Source: Brumimicrobium glaciale (lineage in GTDB: Bacteria; Bacteroidota; Bacteroidia; Flavobacteriales_D; Crocinitomicaceae). From it: a DNA stretch of 64,000 bases. The stretch lies in contig NZ_SETE01000001.1 of NCBI RefSeq assembly GCF_004152935.1, positions 310,001 through 374,000 of the forward strand. Reading direction: 5' to 3'. Made by a program: the position numbers and the translations under genes. Shown piece after piece: positions 37,002 through 46,973 of this stretch (positions within the stretch are counted from its first letter, which is position 1; each line of letters begins with the position of its first letter). The notes beneath the pieces were generated by a model, which was given only the letters and a program-made list of their open reading frames with translations, ran no database searches and was not told where the DNA came from.

Positions 37002-39122
37002 CTAGTTGAATTTAGAAAACACCAAATGAGTAAGTCCCTCAACTGATAATTTATTTAATTTGTATCTTGAATCATACGCTCTTGAACTGTAAATTTCACC
37101 TGTGGCAATATGAATGTATTTAGCATCACCGGTAACCGCCTTACTTGAAAACTTATCAAAGTAATATTTTCCAGAAATCAATAGGAGGTAAGGATCATTA
37201 TATTGGCTCATCAAACTATTCATCTCGTCATAATCAACCCAAAGATTTTTCACGTTGTTGTTTTTAAGATTCGCAGTTTGAATTAAAAATGAATTAATTA
37301 ATGCTGCCTCGTTGTATTTTTCTGTTGTGAATTCCGCTGTCAATGAAATATCTTTGCTCTTTAGTCTATCTTTTGGAGCGTGTTTTTCAAATCCTCCATT
37401 CAAATATTCATAAAACAATAGAGTTGCGTCAAGATCAAACTCACCTTTGGTTTCTGCAACTAGTCTTGGAGTGATCAAAATTAAATCACTTTTACTTAAA
37501 TTATTATCATCTTCGTTAACTTCATTATAGCTATATCGAATAACTTTTGAACGGGTATATTTTTCTTTTTCAGCATTATAAATTTCATGAAATTCACCGC
37601 TCTTTGCTAAGTCGTAGAGAAAGAATAAAGAGAAGTTATCATCAGTGAGTTCAGTGGTTGTTCCTCTTTCTGAGCTTTGTTGTTCACGAATTCTCCTAAT
37701 TCTATCATATTTTGTTTCATCTTTAAATAAGGTGCTGTCAATTTTTGGGGTTGATGAAACGGAATCAATTTTATTATTATAACGTTGAGCCGCTCGATAG
37801 CTTACACTTTCTAGGTCATCAATTTTTAAATTTCGCAAACCTGCTAGACTTCCAATGGCTTCATTTCTGATTTCCTCTACTCTTTTAGAACTTGGAAATT
37901 GTTTGTAAACATCTTCAATTTGTCTTAAACTTAAAAGTGCTAATTCTATTTGATTTAGGTTACTAAAAAGACCAAATAATATTGAAATGGCTCCTTCTCT
38001 TTCTGCCATATCCTCAGTAAGGCCTCTTTTTTTTCCATTTAAAGAAAGTTGGTTAATTGTTGCCCAAGCGACTGCCTTGCTTGTTTGTAAATATTCATTA
38101 TTAGGAAATTCTTTTTCTAGAATATAAATTTCATAAAGCGCTTTAATGTAATTTGATACCAATAAATTTTCCCTTACGGATTCAAATCTTGCAATGTTTT
38201 GAATTGTTTTAAATTCTTCTTCATTTAGAAAGCTTGTATTGTTTTTCCAATCACTGTATTTTTTAATTTCATCAGCGATGGCGTCTTTTCTTTTTCGAAT
38301 ATTAGGATGTGAACTCTTGCTGTCGTCATAATCTTCAAAAGCCAAAATTGGATTAGGTCTGTCTGGGAAGTATGATCGTGGAATATAAATTTCAGGGTTT
38401 CCAAAAAATGTACTGTCAACATCTACTTCATCAAATGTGAGGTAAGAATACATCAAAACATCAAAAACGGTATTCACTTCTTTGTCAGAATAACCTGCCG
38501 CATGATAAAGTTTTAAAGCATCTTTATCCGCTTCAAATTCATGGTCTTTGGAAAGTAAAACAAGATCTTCATACGAAGTTGTTGGATTCAATTCACTTTC
38601 CTTTGATTTAGTGAATGACTTTTGAAGATGTTTTTCTTGATAATGAACTATTTCATGCGCAATAATATAAGCCAACTGTGCTTCATTTTCAATTTGAGAA
38701 ATTAATCCTGTTGTAATGAAAATTATTCCGGGTTCAGTACATAATGCATTTGTTGTATTCGTTTTCAGTACATAAAACTGTAATCTTCGTCTTAATCCTG
38801 GCTCGTTTTTCAATAAATTTGCTGCAACTTTTTCAACATATTTTGTCATTGGATCTCCATAGAGAACAAAACCTGATTTGAGTAGATTATTTAAAGCGTA
38901 ATTGGAATATTTGGCATAATCTTCTCTGTTTTCTTCATCCACTTTTGTCGAACTTTTAATTCTCTCAGCAACTTTATCATCAAAAGAAGTTGTGAAAATA
39001 GCTGGAGGTGTTCCTATGGATAATGTGGTTTTAAAATTAGCAAAAGTGTCATCCTGGGCGATAACGCCTAAATGCATAAAAAATACTATAGCGAAAAATG
39101 TTTTTAGAGAATGGCAATTCAT
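37002..39122 (-). CDS. Exported M48 family metalloprotease (paralog 1)
   Basis: A 706-residue protein with a signal peptide (ending HLGVIAQ) and an M48 zinc site: HEIVH at residues 156-160 (LAYIIAHEIVHYQEKH) and the third ligand in DHEFEADKDA near 195. The remaining ~500 residues are helical with no recognised domain. It is last in a four-gene operon whose first gene is a clear paralog of identical length (41502-43622). M48 proteases of this type act in periplasmic protein quality control; the substrates here are unknown. Confidence 0.9.
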   Translation of the reverse strand: MNCHSLKTFFAIVFFMHLGVIAQDDTFANFKTTLSIGTPPAIFTTSFDDKVAERIKSSTKVDEENREDYAKYSNYALNNLLKSGFVLYGDPMTKYVEKVAANLLKNEPGLRRRLQFYVLKTNTTNALCTEPGIIFITTGLISQIENEAQLAYIIAHEIVHYQEKHLQKSFTKSKESELNPTTSYEDLVLLSKDHEFEADKDALKLYHAAGYSDKEVNTVFDVLMYSYLTFDEVDVDSTFFGNPEIYIPRSYFPDRPNPILAFEDYDDSKSSHPNIRKRKDAIADEIKKYSDWKNNTSFLNEEEFKTIQNIARFESVRENLLVSNYIKALYEIYILEKEFPNNEYLQTSKAVAWATINQLSLNGKKRGLTEDMAEREGAISILFGLFSNLNQIELALLSLRQIEDVYKQFPSSKRVEEIRNEAIGSLAGLRNLKIDDLESVSYRAAQRYNNKIDSVSSTPKIDSTLFKDETKYDRIRRIREQQSSERGTTTELTDDNFSLFFLYDLAKSGEFHEIYNAEKEKYTRSKVIRYSYNEVNEDDNNLSKSDLILITPRLVAETKGEFDLDATLLFYEYLNGGFEKHAPKDRLKSKDISLTAEFTTEKYNEAALINSFLIQTANLKNNNVKNLWVDYDEMNSLMSQYNDPYLLLISGKYYFDKFSSKAVTGDAKYIHIATGEIYSSRAYDSRYKLNKLSVEGLTHLVFSKFN

Positions 39123-39135
39123 GAATAAATGATTT

Positions 39136-40605
39136 TTATTTTCTTTTGAAGTCGATTAAAGATACAAATGTTTTTCCTCCTATGTTATGAATAGCATAAT
39201 ATACTCCATTTTCTTTAGTCTCAATTGCATTTTTATAAGCAATTGAATTCACATTTTCTTTCTCCAAGATTCTTTTAATCTCTACTTCTCCAGAATTAGA
39301 ATTGAAGGTGGCTTTTATAGGAATGGTTTTTTTACTTACATCCATTTTATGAAAAAACCATATTCCATTGCTGTCATTCGCTTTGTATTCTCCTTTTTTA
39401 AATACATTCTTCTTACTGTTGAAAATCATTTCTAATTCATTTTGATCATTCACGTAAACCAAATATCCAGTAAGTCTGTATTTAATATCAGAAACATCTT
39501 TTCTGACTAAAGGTGTTCCCCAAATGTATTTACCATCCTTATCTAATTTAATTGTGTGTGCACCATAATCAATTCTTCCTCCAGACGCTGTCATTGTAAA
39601 TATGAAATAAGATGACCCTTCATTGTCAAATATAACCTTCTTAATGGAGCCAATTCCTCTTCTGGTTTTTTTGATTTCAGCATCTATGGGATATGATTTC
39701 CTAGTCAATTCAGAAGTTTTAAAATTATAAGTGTATACTCCAAGTATGTTCTTATCAGTTTCCTCATTTTGTTCCTCAGATTCACTTTCATTCAATTGAG
39801 ACTGTATAGCAATCAAAACTTTATTATCAGAAATATTTTCACTAATCGTATATTTAATAATTCTGCTATAGTCTGGAAGCATTTTATTGATTTTAGGCTC
39901 TTCTTCTTGACTGAAGGTTATCATGTTTGAAGCAAAAATATTTTTTGTTGTAGTGTATAAAGAGGTTGTTTGTTCATATTCTCTTACTAAAAAAACAGCC
40001 TTGTCATTTGATAATACTTTAGAGGCAATTATTTCAAATTGACTGAAATTTGTCGAAGCAGTGGCCTGTACAGCATTTAACTCTTGATAATCTTCGTCGA
40101 AAAGAAAAAGTTTTAATTGATTGGCAGCATTTTGATATTCTAGATGAATAGAAATTAAGGTGTTTCCAGTTTGTTCGCTATTTTCAGCATAGTATTCCAT
40201 CCTAAAAAAATTAGCTGGGTCCATTTGGATATCAGCAAATCTCATAGGGTCACCAATCGCGTTATAGTCCAGTGTGTATTTCTGAGTGTAAAGTTCGATA
40301 GACATATCTTGTTCAATACTATATATTCTCGTTATCCCTTCACTGTTAAAAATGGTTTTTACAGTCTTAGTGCGTTCGCCTCCAATTTTTTTATTGAAGT
40401 TTTTACTCCCAGCTTTACTTCCGTCTTTATAAATGTTTATTTTGTTATGTTTTGCTTTTTGTAAATAGATTTTCTCTTGCGCATAAATTAATCCGTCTCC
40501 CTTGTGGTTTTTTACTCTTCTTGCTTTTTGAGAAGAAATAATTTCCTGAGCATTAATTGAAAATGCTAATAATGTAATCGTTATTAAAGTAATTAAGTTT
40601 TTCAT
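39136..40605 (-). CDS. Secreted protein of unknown function between M48 paralogs
   Basis: A 489-residue protein with a signal peptide (MKNLITLITITLLAFSINAQ). The mature part is rich in short beta strands (SYFIFTMTASGGRIDYGAHT, QLKLFLFDEDYQ) and ends in NVNSIAYKNAIETKENGVYY. It somewhat resembles the protein at 6806-8398 in layout. It lies 17 bases after the barrel-like protein gene and 13 before the second protease gene, so it is part of that operon. Function unknown. Confidence 0.75.
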   Translation of the reverse strand: MKNLITLITITLLAFSINAQEIISSQKARRVKNHKGDGLIYAQEKIYLQKAKHNKINIYKDGSKAGSKNFNKKIGGERTKTVKTIFNSEGITRIYSIEQDMSIELYTQKYTLDYNAIGDPMRFADIQMDPANFFRMEYYAENSEQTGNTLISIHLEYQNAANQLKLFLFDEDYQELNAVQATASTNFSQFEIIASKVLSNDKAVFLVREYEQTTSLYTTTKNIFASNMITFSQEEEPKINKMLPDYSRIIKYTISENISDNKVLIAIQSQLNESESEEQNEETDKNILGVYTYNFKTSELTRKSYPIDAEIKKTRRGIGSIKKVIFDNEGSSYFIFTMTASGGRIDYGAHTIKLDKDGKYIWGTPLVRKDVSDIKYRLTGYLVYVNDQNELEMIFNSKKNVFKKGEYKANDSNGIWFFHKMDVSKKTIPIKATFNSNSGEVEIKRILEKENVNSIAYKNAIETKENGVYYAIHNIGGKTFVSLIDFKRK

Positions 40606-40622
40606 AATGTTTTTTTAAGCTA

Positions 40623-41492
40623 TTAAATAGCAAATGATAATCCTGTTCTAAAATATAGCATGTTAAAGAATGTTTCGTGACCGAGCTTGTTCCTAACAAA
40701 ATTTCTGGAATAAGCAGCTGATTCTCCAGTAAAATAGCCATATTCCATCGGTAAATTATCAACTGCATCCATGTCTTGATATAGGCCAATATTAAAATTC
40801 AAGCCTAAATCTAGACTCAGGTTTTTTGTGATTAACATTCTGTATGTGTAATTCATTGAGAACCGTGTATAAATGAATACCTTTTCGTAATCGTCCAAAA
40901 AATCATCCAAGTCCGTGATAGGCGTTTCGGAATCTATTCGATAATTTTGATCTTGATCAAGTGAGAACATACGCACTCCTAATCCGTAGGTGAATAAATG
41001 TTGATTTGGCGCAAGGACAGCATCAGAAAAACTACCCAGTAGAATTTGAATGTCATAGGTGTTAAAGACAGGTGTTGAGATTAAAAATGGCTTTGAAATA
41101 TCGTAATCATCTTCAGTAAATCCAATGTTTGCAGTTTCATTAATTGTAAGATTGTGTTTTTGATAATTAAATTCTACTCCTATTACTTTGTCTGAATTAT
41201 AAATCCTTTTATACGAAGCATTAAGCATTAAATTAAACTTTTGATCTCCACCAACTAGTTTATTGTTCTGGTCGTAATATTGATAATAAGTTCCTCTCCC
41301 AACGCCTTCATTTGCGTACATCCCATCATCGGTATAATTTCCGTTTTGTCCAATTGGGATTAAGCGGGGATTAAAGCTAGCGCGAACTGAAAATATATTT
41401 TTCTGATTAAAGAAATTGGTGCTTTGTCCGTATGTGCTTTGTGAGAAACAAAACAATAAGCAGGCAAATATAATTAGATGTAAATTTTTCAT
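40623..41492 (-). CDS. Outer-membrane beta-barrel-like protein
   Basis: A 289-residue exported protein (signal peptide ending QSTYGQ). The sequence alternates polar and apolar residues in strand-length blocks (KFNLMLNASYKRIYNSDKVI, VFIYTRFSMNYTYRMLITKN, NLSLDLGLNFNIGLY) and ends in an aromatic-rich strand (MLYFRTGLSFAI), typical of small outer-membrane barrels. It is the second gene of the M48 operon, 9 bases after the first protease gene. No specific family recognised. Confidence 0.75.
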   Translation of the reverse strand: MKNLHLIIFACLLFCFSQSTYGQSTNFFNQKNIFSVRASFNPRLIPIGQNGNYTDDGMYANEGVGRGTYYQYYDQNNKLVGGDQKFNLMLNASYKRIYNSDKVIGVEFNYQKHNLTINETANIGFTEDDYDISKPFLISTPVFNTYDIQILLGSFSDAVLAPNQHLFTYGLGVRMFSLDQDQNYRIDSETPITDLDDFLDDYEKVFIYTRFSMNYTYRMLITKNLSLDLGLNFNIGLYQDMDAVDNLPMEYGYFTGESAAYSRNFVRNKLGHETFFNMLYFRTGLSFAI

Positions 41493-41501
41493 TTTCTTTA
41501 A

Positions 41502-43622
41502 TTAAAATTTTGAGAATACTTCAAATACTAAACCACCTACTGAAGCTTTTCGGATTTTCAAATTCACAGAATAGTAGTTCGATTTTAAAACATTTCCAGT
41601 TGAAATTTCTATGTACTGGGCTTTTCCTGATAGAGAATTTCTGAATATTGATGATTTGTTTGCTTCACCAGAGATCAAAACAAGATAAGGATTGTTGAAT
41701 TTTTTAATTAATCCTTGCATGTCTTCATAATCAATTATTTGATCTTTAAACTCTCCATTGTTTAGATTTATCTTTTGAACTAGGTAAGAGTTGATCAAAC
41801 AAGCTTCGTTATATTTCTCAGTGGTAAAGTCTTCGGCTAAGGCAATGCTGTTATCATACACTCGTTCAGTTGGAGCATATTTAGGTATTTCTTTAACCAT
41901 TATATCATAAAACAATAGTGTTTTATCTAAATCGAAATTCCCTTTGTAATTTGCTTCTAGTTGAGGAGTAATTAAAATAATATCACCTTCTAGTTTTTTA
42001 TTTCTTTCCTTTTTTAGTTGCTTTCTCTCTTTTTTTGAAAGTGAGGTATAACCTTTTTCATTCTTTATTTTTTCAATTTCCTTTTCGTAAATTTCATTGA
42101 ATTCACGATTCCCAACTAAATCATATAGAAGGAAAGCCGAAAAGTTTTCATCAATAAGTTCCGTTGTGCTTTTAGTTGAACTTTGTTTTGCTCGAATTCT
42201 TTTAATTTTATCATATTTAGATTCTCCCTCAATTGCTAAAGTATCCGTTTGAACTGTGTCAGTCAAATATTCTTCTCTTAGTTTAATTGCATCTAGGTAA
42301 CTGATTTTCTCTAATTTATTAATGTCGAATCTTCTAACATGTGCAAGAGCAGAAATTGCTTCATCTCTTATTTCTTTAATTCTTTTTGAAGAAGGAAATT
42401 CCTTATGAATATCATGGGTTTGTCTAACTGCCATTAAAGCCATTTCCTCTGAAGAAAGTTTTGAGAGGAAGCTGTAAACCATTGAAATAGAACCTTCTTT
42501 TTCATCAATTTTTTTTATGAATGATCTTTTCTTTCCAGATAGATTTGTTTGACTCATAAATAACCAAGCAAGTGCTTTACTCGTTTGTAAAAATTCGTTT
42601 TTCGGGAATTCCTTTTCTAAGATGTAAATTTCATAAAGTGATTTTATGTAGTCCGAGCGCAATAAGTTTTCTCTAACCGATTCAAATCTTGCAATATTTT
42701 GGACATAAGAAAACTCTTCAGTTTCAATAAAATGGCTGTTATTTTCCCAATCGCTGTATTTCTCAATTTCATTAGCAATAGCATCTTTTCTTCTTCTGAT
42801 ATTAGGGTGCGTACTTTTACTGTCATCGTATTCTTCAAATGCTAAAATTGGATTTGCTTTTTCTGGAAAATATGATTCTGGAATATAGACTTCCGGGTTA
42901 CCAAAAAAAGAATTGTCAATTTTAACTTCGTCAAAGGTGAGATAAGAATACATCAAAACATCAAAAACAGTATTGATTTCTTTATCTGAATATCCCGCTG
43001 CATGATAAAGTTTTAAAGCATTTGCATCCGCTTCAAATTCATGATCTTTTGAAAGTAAAACAAGATCTTCGTAGGATGTCGTTATCTCGAGATTAGTCTC
43101 CTTTGATTTATTGAAAGATTCCTCTAAGTGCTTTTCTTGATAATGAACAATTTCATGAGCGATGATATAGGCCAATTGTGCTTCGTTTTCAATCTGTGAA
43201 ATTAATCCAGTGGTTATAAATATGACACCGGGATCTGTGCAAAGCGCATTGGTAATATTAGATTTAATGACATAAAACTGTAGTTCTTTCTCTAAATTTG
43301 GTTCGTTTGCTAGGAGTTTTGCAGCAACTTTTTCAACAAAAACGGTCATCGGATCGCCATAAAGAACTAATCCCGATTGAAGAAGGCTATTTAATGCATA
43401 ATTAGTATATCTAGCATATTCTTCTTTATCATCATCTTTTATATTGTTGGTGCTTTCTATTTTGGCGGCTACTTTATCATCAAAAGAAGTTGTGAAAATA
43501 ACAGGAGCTTTTCCTATAGATTTAGAGGTTTTAAATTGTGTAAGGCTTGACTCTTGAGCGTTTAGTATTAATGGAAACAGAAATAGCGCGACAAAAAAGG
43601 ACCTAATATATTGGGATTTCAT
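41502..43622 (-). CDS. Exported M48 family metalloprotease (paralog 2)
   Basis: A 706-residue paralog of the protein at 37002-39122 with the same zinc motif (LAYIIAHEIVHYQEKHLEES and DHEFEADANALKLYHAAGYS), similar signal peptide (ending LILNAQ) and the same helical C-terminal half. The N-terminal 300 residues are nearly superimposable between the two; the last third differs more and here has a Lys-rich insert (SLSKKERKQLKKERNKK). It is the first gene of the operon. The two arose by duplication with two genes caught between. Confidence 0.9.
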   Translation of the reverse strand: MKSQYIRSFFVALFLFPLILNAQESSLTQFKTSKSIGKAPVIFTTSFDDKVAAKIESTNNIKDDDKEEYARYTNYALNSLLQSGLVLYGDPMTVFVEKVAAKLLANEPNLEKELQFYVIKSNITNALCTDPGVIFITTGLISQIENEAQLAYIIAHEIVHYQEKHLEESFNKSKETNLEITTSYEDLVLLSKDHEFEADANALKLYHAAGYSDKEINTVFDVLMYSYLTFDEVKIDNSFFGNPEVYIPESYFPEKANPILAFEEYDDSKSTHPNIRRRKDAIANEIEKYSDWENNSHFIETEEFSYVQNIARFESVRENLLRSDYIKSLYEIYILEKEFPKNEFLQTSKALAWLFMSQTNLSGKKRSFIKKIDEKEGSISMVYSFLSKLSSEEMALMAVRQTHDIHKEFPSSKRIKEIRDEAISALAHVRRFDINKLEKISYLDAIKLREEYLTDTVQTDTLAIEGESKYDKIKRIRAKQSSTKSTTELIDENFSAFLLYDLVGNREFNEIYEKEIEKIKNEKGYTSLSKKERKQLKKERNKKLEGDIILITPQLEANYKGNFDLDKTLLFYDIMVKEIPKYAPTERVYDNSIALAEDFTTEKYNEACLINSYLVQKINLNNGEFKDQIIDYEDMQGLIKKFNNPYLVLISGEANKSSIFRNSLSGKAQYIEISTGNVLKSNYYSVNLKIRKASVGGLVFEVFSKF

Positions 43623-43764
43623 AATTGTAATAATCGTTAGTAGTTTATAAAACTAATAATTATTTAAGAAAAGAGAGGTGGATTAAGGTCTTTTAGGTAA
43701 TAAAAGTCTTTTTTAATCAAGTAGAAGAGCAAAGATTGGAATCGAATAAAGAAATAGAGGAGTT

Positions 43765-44487
43765 TTAAATTGCTCCCATCAATTGTAAGGTCTCTTTTGA
43801 AGCTGCTTGTTCGGCTACTTTTTTGGAATCTCCTGTACCTTTTCCATAAGGATTTGAGTTGATGAACACTTCAACTTCATAGAACCATTTTCCGTCAGCG
43901 AATTTTTCTGTGATTAGTTTAAACTCTATGTCCAAATGACTTTTCTGTGTCCATATATAGAGTCTACTTTTGAAGTCAATTTCTTTTTCTAATAGAGTAG
44001 GTAAATCTAGATGCGCTCTTAAAACGGAATGGAAGATGGATTTTTTGGCGGCTTCGTAACCTGAGTCGATATAAATTGCTCCAATTAATGCTTCAAACGC
44101 GTTTCCTTCGAGTGTTGCCAACCTGATGCTTCGGCCCGTTTGGTAAACAATGTGATCCGCAATTCCCATAGATTGAGCTATGGTTGTCAAAGTTTTTCGA
44201 CTCACCATTTTTGATTTCACCTTGGTTAGATAACCCTCGTCTTCTTCGGGGAATTTATGGAAAAGAAAATCTGCAATTATTGCATCAAGAATAGTATCTC
44301 CTAAAAATTCTAACCGCTCATTTGAAATGAGTTTATCAGAAGCGTTAGAAATTGACTTGTGGGTCAACGCGATTTTAAACAAAACTAATTTTTTTGGTCT
44401 ATGCCCAAATTTCTTAATTATGAATCGAATTAACTTAAGGTCATTTTTGCTTTTCGGGCTTGATCGAAATAAAAACAATCGTCTCAA
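43765..44487 (-). CDS. rnc: Ribonuclease III
   Basis: A 240-residue double-strand-specific endoribonuclease that processes rRNA precursors. The signature ERLEFLGDTILD is at residues 57-68, and a second conserved block (EGNAFEALIGAIYIDSGYEA) holds the other metal-binding acids. A dsRNA-binding domain forms the C-terminus (NPYGKGTGDSKKVAEQAASK). It follows fabF by five bases in the usual Bacteroidota acpP-fabF-rnc operon. Confidence 0.97.
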   Translation of the reverse strand: MRRLFLFRSSPKSKNDLKLIRFIIKKFGHRPKKLVLFKIALTHKSISNASDKLISNERLEFLGDTILDAIIADFLFHKFPEEDEGYLTKVKSKMVSRKTLTTIAQSMGIADHIVYQTGRSIRLATLEGNAFEALIGAIYIDSGYEAAKKSIFHSVLRAHLDLPTLLEKEIDFKSRLYIWTQKSHLDIEFKLITEKFADGKWFYEVEVFINSNPYGKGTGDSKKVAEQAASKETLQLMGAI

Positions 44488-44492
44488 AACGC

Positions 44493-45743
44493 TTACTTTA
44501 ACTTTTTAAAGATTGCAGAGGTATTGTGCCCTCCAAAACCGAATGTATTCGATAAAGCTACATCAACTTTACGTTTTTGTGCTTTATTAAAAGTAAAGTT
44601 CATCTTGTTATCAATCTCCGGATCATCCGTAAAGTGATTGATTGTTGGAGGAACAATGTCATGTTTCACAGCTAGAATACAAGCAATTGCTTCAATAGCT
44701 CCTGCCGCACCAAGTAAGTGACCTGTCATTGATTTCGTAGAAGAAATATTCAGTTTATAAGAATGTTCTCCGAATACGTGTTTAATTGCTTTTGGTTCAG
44801 CAATATCTCCAAGTGGAGTAGAAGTACCATGAACATTGATGTAATCAACATCTTCTGGTTGAAGTTCTGCATCTTTCAATGCTTCGATCATTACATTTCT
44901 TGCTCCAATTCCGTCTGGATGAGGAGCCGTAATGTGGTAAGCGTCACTTGACATTCCACCACCAGCAACTTCAGCGTAGATTTTTGCACCACGTTTAATT
45001 GCATGATCATAATCTTCAAGGATAAGTGCACCAGCACCTTCACCTAAAACAAAACCATCTCTGTCTTTGTCGAATGGACGAGAAGCAGTTTCCGGAGAAT
45101 CGTTACGCATTGAAAGCGCACGTAAACCATTGAATCCGCCAACTCCCATAATAGTAACTGCAGCTTCAGAACCACCTGTTACAATTGCATCTGCTTTACC
45201 TAAACGAATTAGATTGAAAGCGTCAATAATAGCATTGGTTGAAGAAGCACATGCCGAAACAGTAGCATAATTTGGACCACGTAATCCATATTTAATTGAG
45301 ATATGCCCTGCAGCGATATCAACAATCATTTTAGGAATAAAGAAAGGGTTGAATTTTGGAGTTCCATCACCATTCATGAAATCTTCATGTTCATCTTGCA
45401 ATGTTTTTAAACCACCAATTCCTGACCCCCAAATTACACCAATACGATCTCTGTTTGGATTTGATTCCAATAGTTGAGAATCAACCATGGCTTCCGTAGC
45501 GGAAACCATGGCATATTGAGAAAATTGATCTAATTTTCTAGCATCTTTTCTGTCAATGAAATCATTAACATCGAAGTTTTTAATTTCGCAAGCAAACTGC
45601 GTTTTGAATTTAGAAGCATCAAATTGTTTGATAGGTGCAGCACCGCTTTTACCGGATAGTAATGCATTCCAATACTCTTCTACAGTATTTCCGATAGGTG
45701 TTAAAGCTCCTAGTCCTGTTACAACAACTCGTTTAAGTTCCAT
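44493..45743 (-). CDS. fabF: 3-oxoacyl-[ACP] synthase II
   Basis: A 416-residue condensing enzyme that elongates fatty acids on ACP. The nucleophile is Cys165 in VSACASSTNA; the two catalytic His are in INVHGTSTPLGD and KSMTGHLLGAAG. The glycine-rich NTFGFGGHN is near the C-terminus. It lies 49 bases after acpP, its substrate carrier, and five bases before rnc. Length is standard. Confidence 0.97.
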   Translation of the reverse strand: MELKRVVVTGLGALTPIGNTVEEYWNALLSGKSGAAPIKQFDASKFKTQFACEIKNFDVNDFIDRKDARKLDQFSQYAMVSATEAMVDSQLLESNPNRDRIGVIWGSGIGGLKTLQDEHEDFMNGDGTPKFNPFFIPKMIVDIAAGHISIKYGLRGPNYATVSACASSTNAIIDAFNLIRLGKADAIVTGGSEAAVTIMGVGGFNGLRALSMRNDSPETASRPFDKDRDGFVLGEGAGALILEDYDHAIKRGAKIYAEVAGGGMSSDAYHITAPHPDGIGARNVMIEALKDAELQPEDVDYINVHGTSTPLGDIAEPKAIKHVFGEHSYKLNISSTKSMTGHLLGAAGAIEAIACILAVKHDIVPPTINHFTDDPEIDNKMNFTFNKAQKRKVDVALSNTFGFGGHNTSAIFKKLK

Positions 45744-45792
45744 GAATTAAATCTAAATTTTAATTTGCAGTTTGTTACCAAATTGTAACTGC

Positions 45793-46029
45793 TTATTTTG
45801 CGTGTTCTGTAATGTAAGAAACTGCTTGACCTACAGTTTGAATGTTCTCTGCTTGGTCATCTGGAATAGCAATATTGAATTCTTTTTCGAATTCCATAAT
45901 TAACTCAACTGTGTCTAGAGAATCTGCTCCTAGATCATTTGTGAATGACGCTTCCGTTGTTACTTCTGCTTCTTCTACACCCAACTTATCAATAATAATT
46001 GATACAACTCTTGATTTGATATCAGACAT
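45793..46029 (-). CDS. acpP: Acyl carrier protein
   Basis: A 78-residue four-helix carrier of growing acyl chains. The phosphopantetheine attachment serine is Ser37 in [16 protein letters not shown]. It is acidic and starts the acpP-fabF-rnc operon. A possible -7 element (TAATTTTG on the minus strand, 46097-46090) is upstream without a clear -33. Confidence 0.97.
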   Translation of the reverse strand: MSDIKSRVVSIIIDKLGVEEAEVTTEASFTNDLGADSLDTVELIMEFEKEFNIAIPDDQAENIQTVGQAVSYITEHAK

Positions 46030-46154
46030 TTTTTCCTATTTTTAAAGGGTTAATTCAGCCTACAAAGAAATAATTTATGTTTTGAAATTCAAAATTAAAA
46101 CACGAAATTATGCTTTGCGATACTACTTTCGCCCAAAGTTTACTTGTTATTAGT

Positions 46155-46166
46155 GCCCTGTAGGGC
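46155..46166. repeat. Small hairpin in the acpP/engB divergent region
   Basis: GCCCT (46155-46159) and AGGGC (46162-46166) with a 2-base spacer. Its role is unknown; it may be a degraded member of the palindromes found in other gaps. Confidence 0.35.
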
Positions 46167-46241
46167 TTAATTATTATTGTTAACTTATTTAACAATGCGT
46201 TAAAGATAGAAATAAAAATGATTTTGCGCACCAATTTTATG

Positions 46242-46268
46242 TTTGCTGATTTTAAAAAAATAACTTTG
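46242..46268 (+). promoter_or_regulatory. Candidate promoter of engB
   Basis: TTTG at 46242-46245 and TAACTTTG at 46261-46268 with a 15-base spacer, shorter than usual. It lies 15 bases before the engB ATG, giving a very short leader. Confidence 0.4.
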
Positions 46269-46283
46269 TGAAAAATTGATGTT

Positions 46284-46889
46284 ATGGTTATACATTCTGC
46301 AGAGTTCGTGATTAGTAATACAGAGGTGGATAAATGTCCAGAGCCTAAGCTTGCTGAGTATGCCTTTATTGGTCGCTCAAATGTAGGGAAGTCCTCTCTT
46401 ATTAATATGTTGACCAACCATAAAAAGTTGGCAAAAACTTCTGGGAAGCCAGGGAAGACACAATTAATTAACCATTTTATTATTAATAAGGAATGGTTCC
46501 TTGTAGATTTACCTGGTTATGGATACGCAAAAGCATCAAAGACCAGCCGCAAGAAATGGGGGCTATTTATTGATGAGTATCTTTTGACAAGAGAAAATTT
46601 ACTCAATACATTCATATTAATAGATAGTCGACTCGAACCGCAAAAGATTGATGTTGAATTTATGGAATGGTGTGCAACCAAAGGTTTACCATTTTCTATG
46701 GTGTTCACAAAAACAGATAAATTGTCGGCAGTCGAATTGGATAAGAAACTTGCGAAATATAAACGCGAAATGTTAAAACAATGGGAGGTTATGCCACCAT
46801 TTTTTGTTACATCAAGTGTTTCCGCAAAAGGAAGAGACGAGGTTATGAATTATATCGCAGAAATTAACGTGGCATTTGAACCGCAGTAG
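46284..46889 (+). CDS. engB: Ribosome biogenesis GTP-binding protein YsxC/EngB
   Basis: A 201-residue GTPase needed for late 50S assembly. The P-loop GRSNVGKSSL is at residues 30-39, switch II reads DLPGYGYAKAS, and the G4 motif is TKTDK. The order and length are typical for the TrmE-Era-EngA-YihA family. It is divergent from acpP and followed by a perfect palindrome that should stop transcription. Confidence 0.96.
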   Translation: MVIHSAEFVISNTEVDKCPEPKLAEYAFIGRSNVGKSSLINMLTNHKKLAKTSGKPGKTQLINHFIINKEWFLVDLPGYGYAKASKTSRKKWGLFIDEYLLTRENLLNTFILIDSRLEPQKIDVEFMEWCATKGLPFSMVFTKTDKLSAVELDKKLAKYKREMLKQWEVMPPFFVTSSVSAKGRDEVMNYIAEINVAFEPQ

Positions 46890-46893
46890 GTGG

Positions 46894-46947
46894 TTTTTTT
46901 ACCATTGTAGAGGCACAATGCATTGTGCCTCTACAATGGTAAAAAAA
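46894..46947. terminator. Perfect 54-base palindrome, bidirectional terminator
   Basis: The 27 bases 46894-46920 are the exact inverse of 46921-46947, starting with seven T and ending with seven A, centred on ATGCAT. It lies 5 bases after engB and 27 before the end of the converging SUFU gene. It shares the GTAG.GGC...GCC..CTAC frame with 23820-23853. Confidence 0.8.
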
Positions 46948-46973
46948 ATTGCGCCTACAAATGCCGAAAAACA

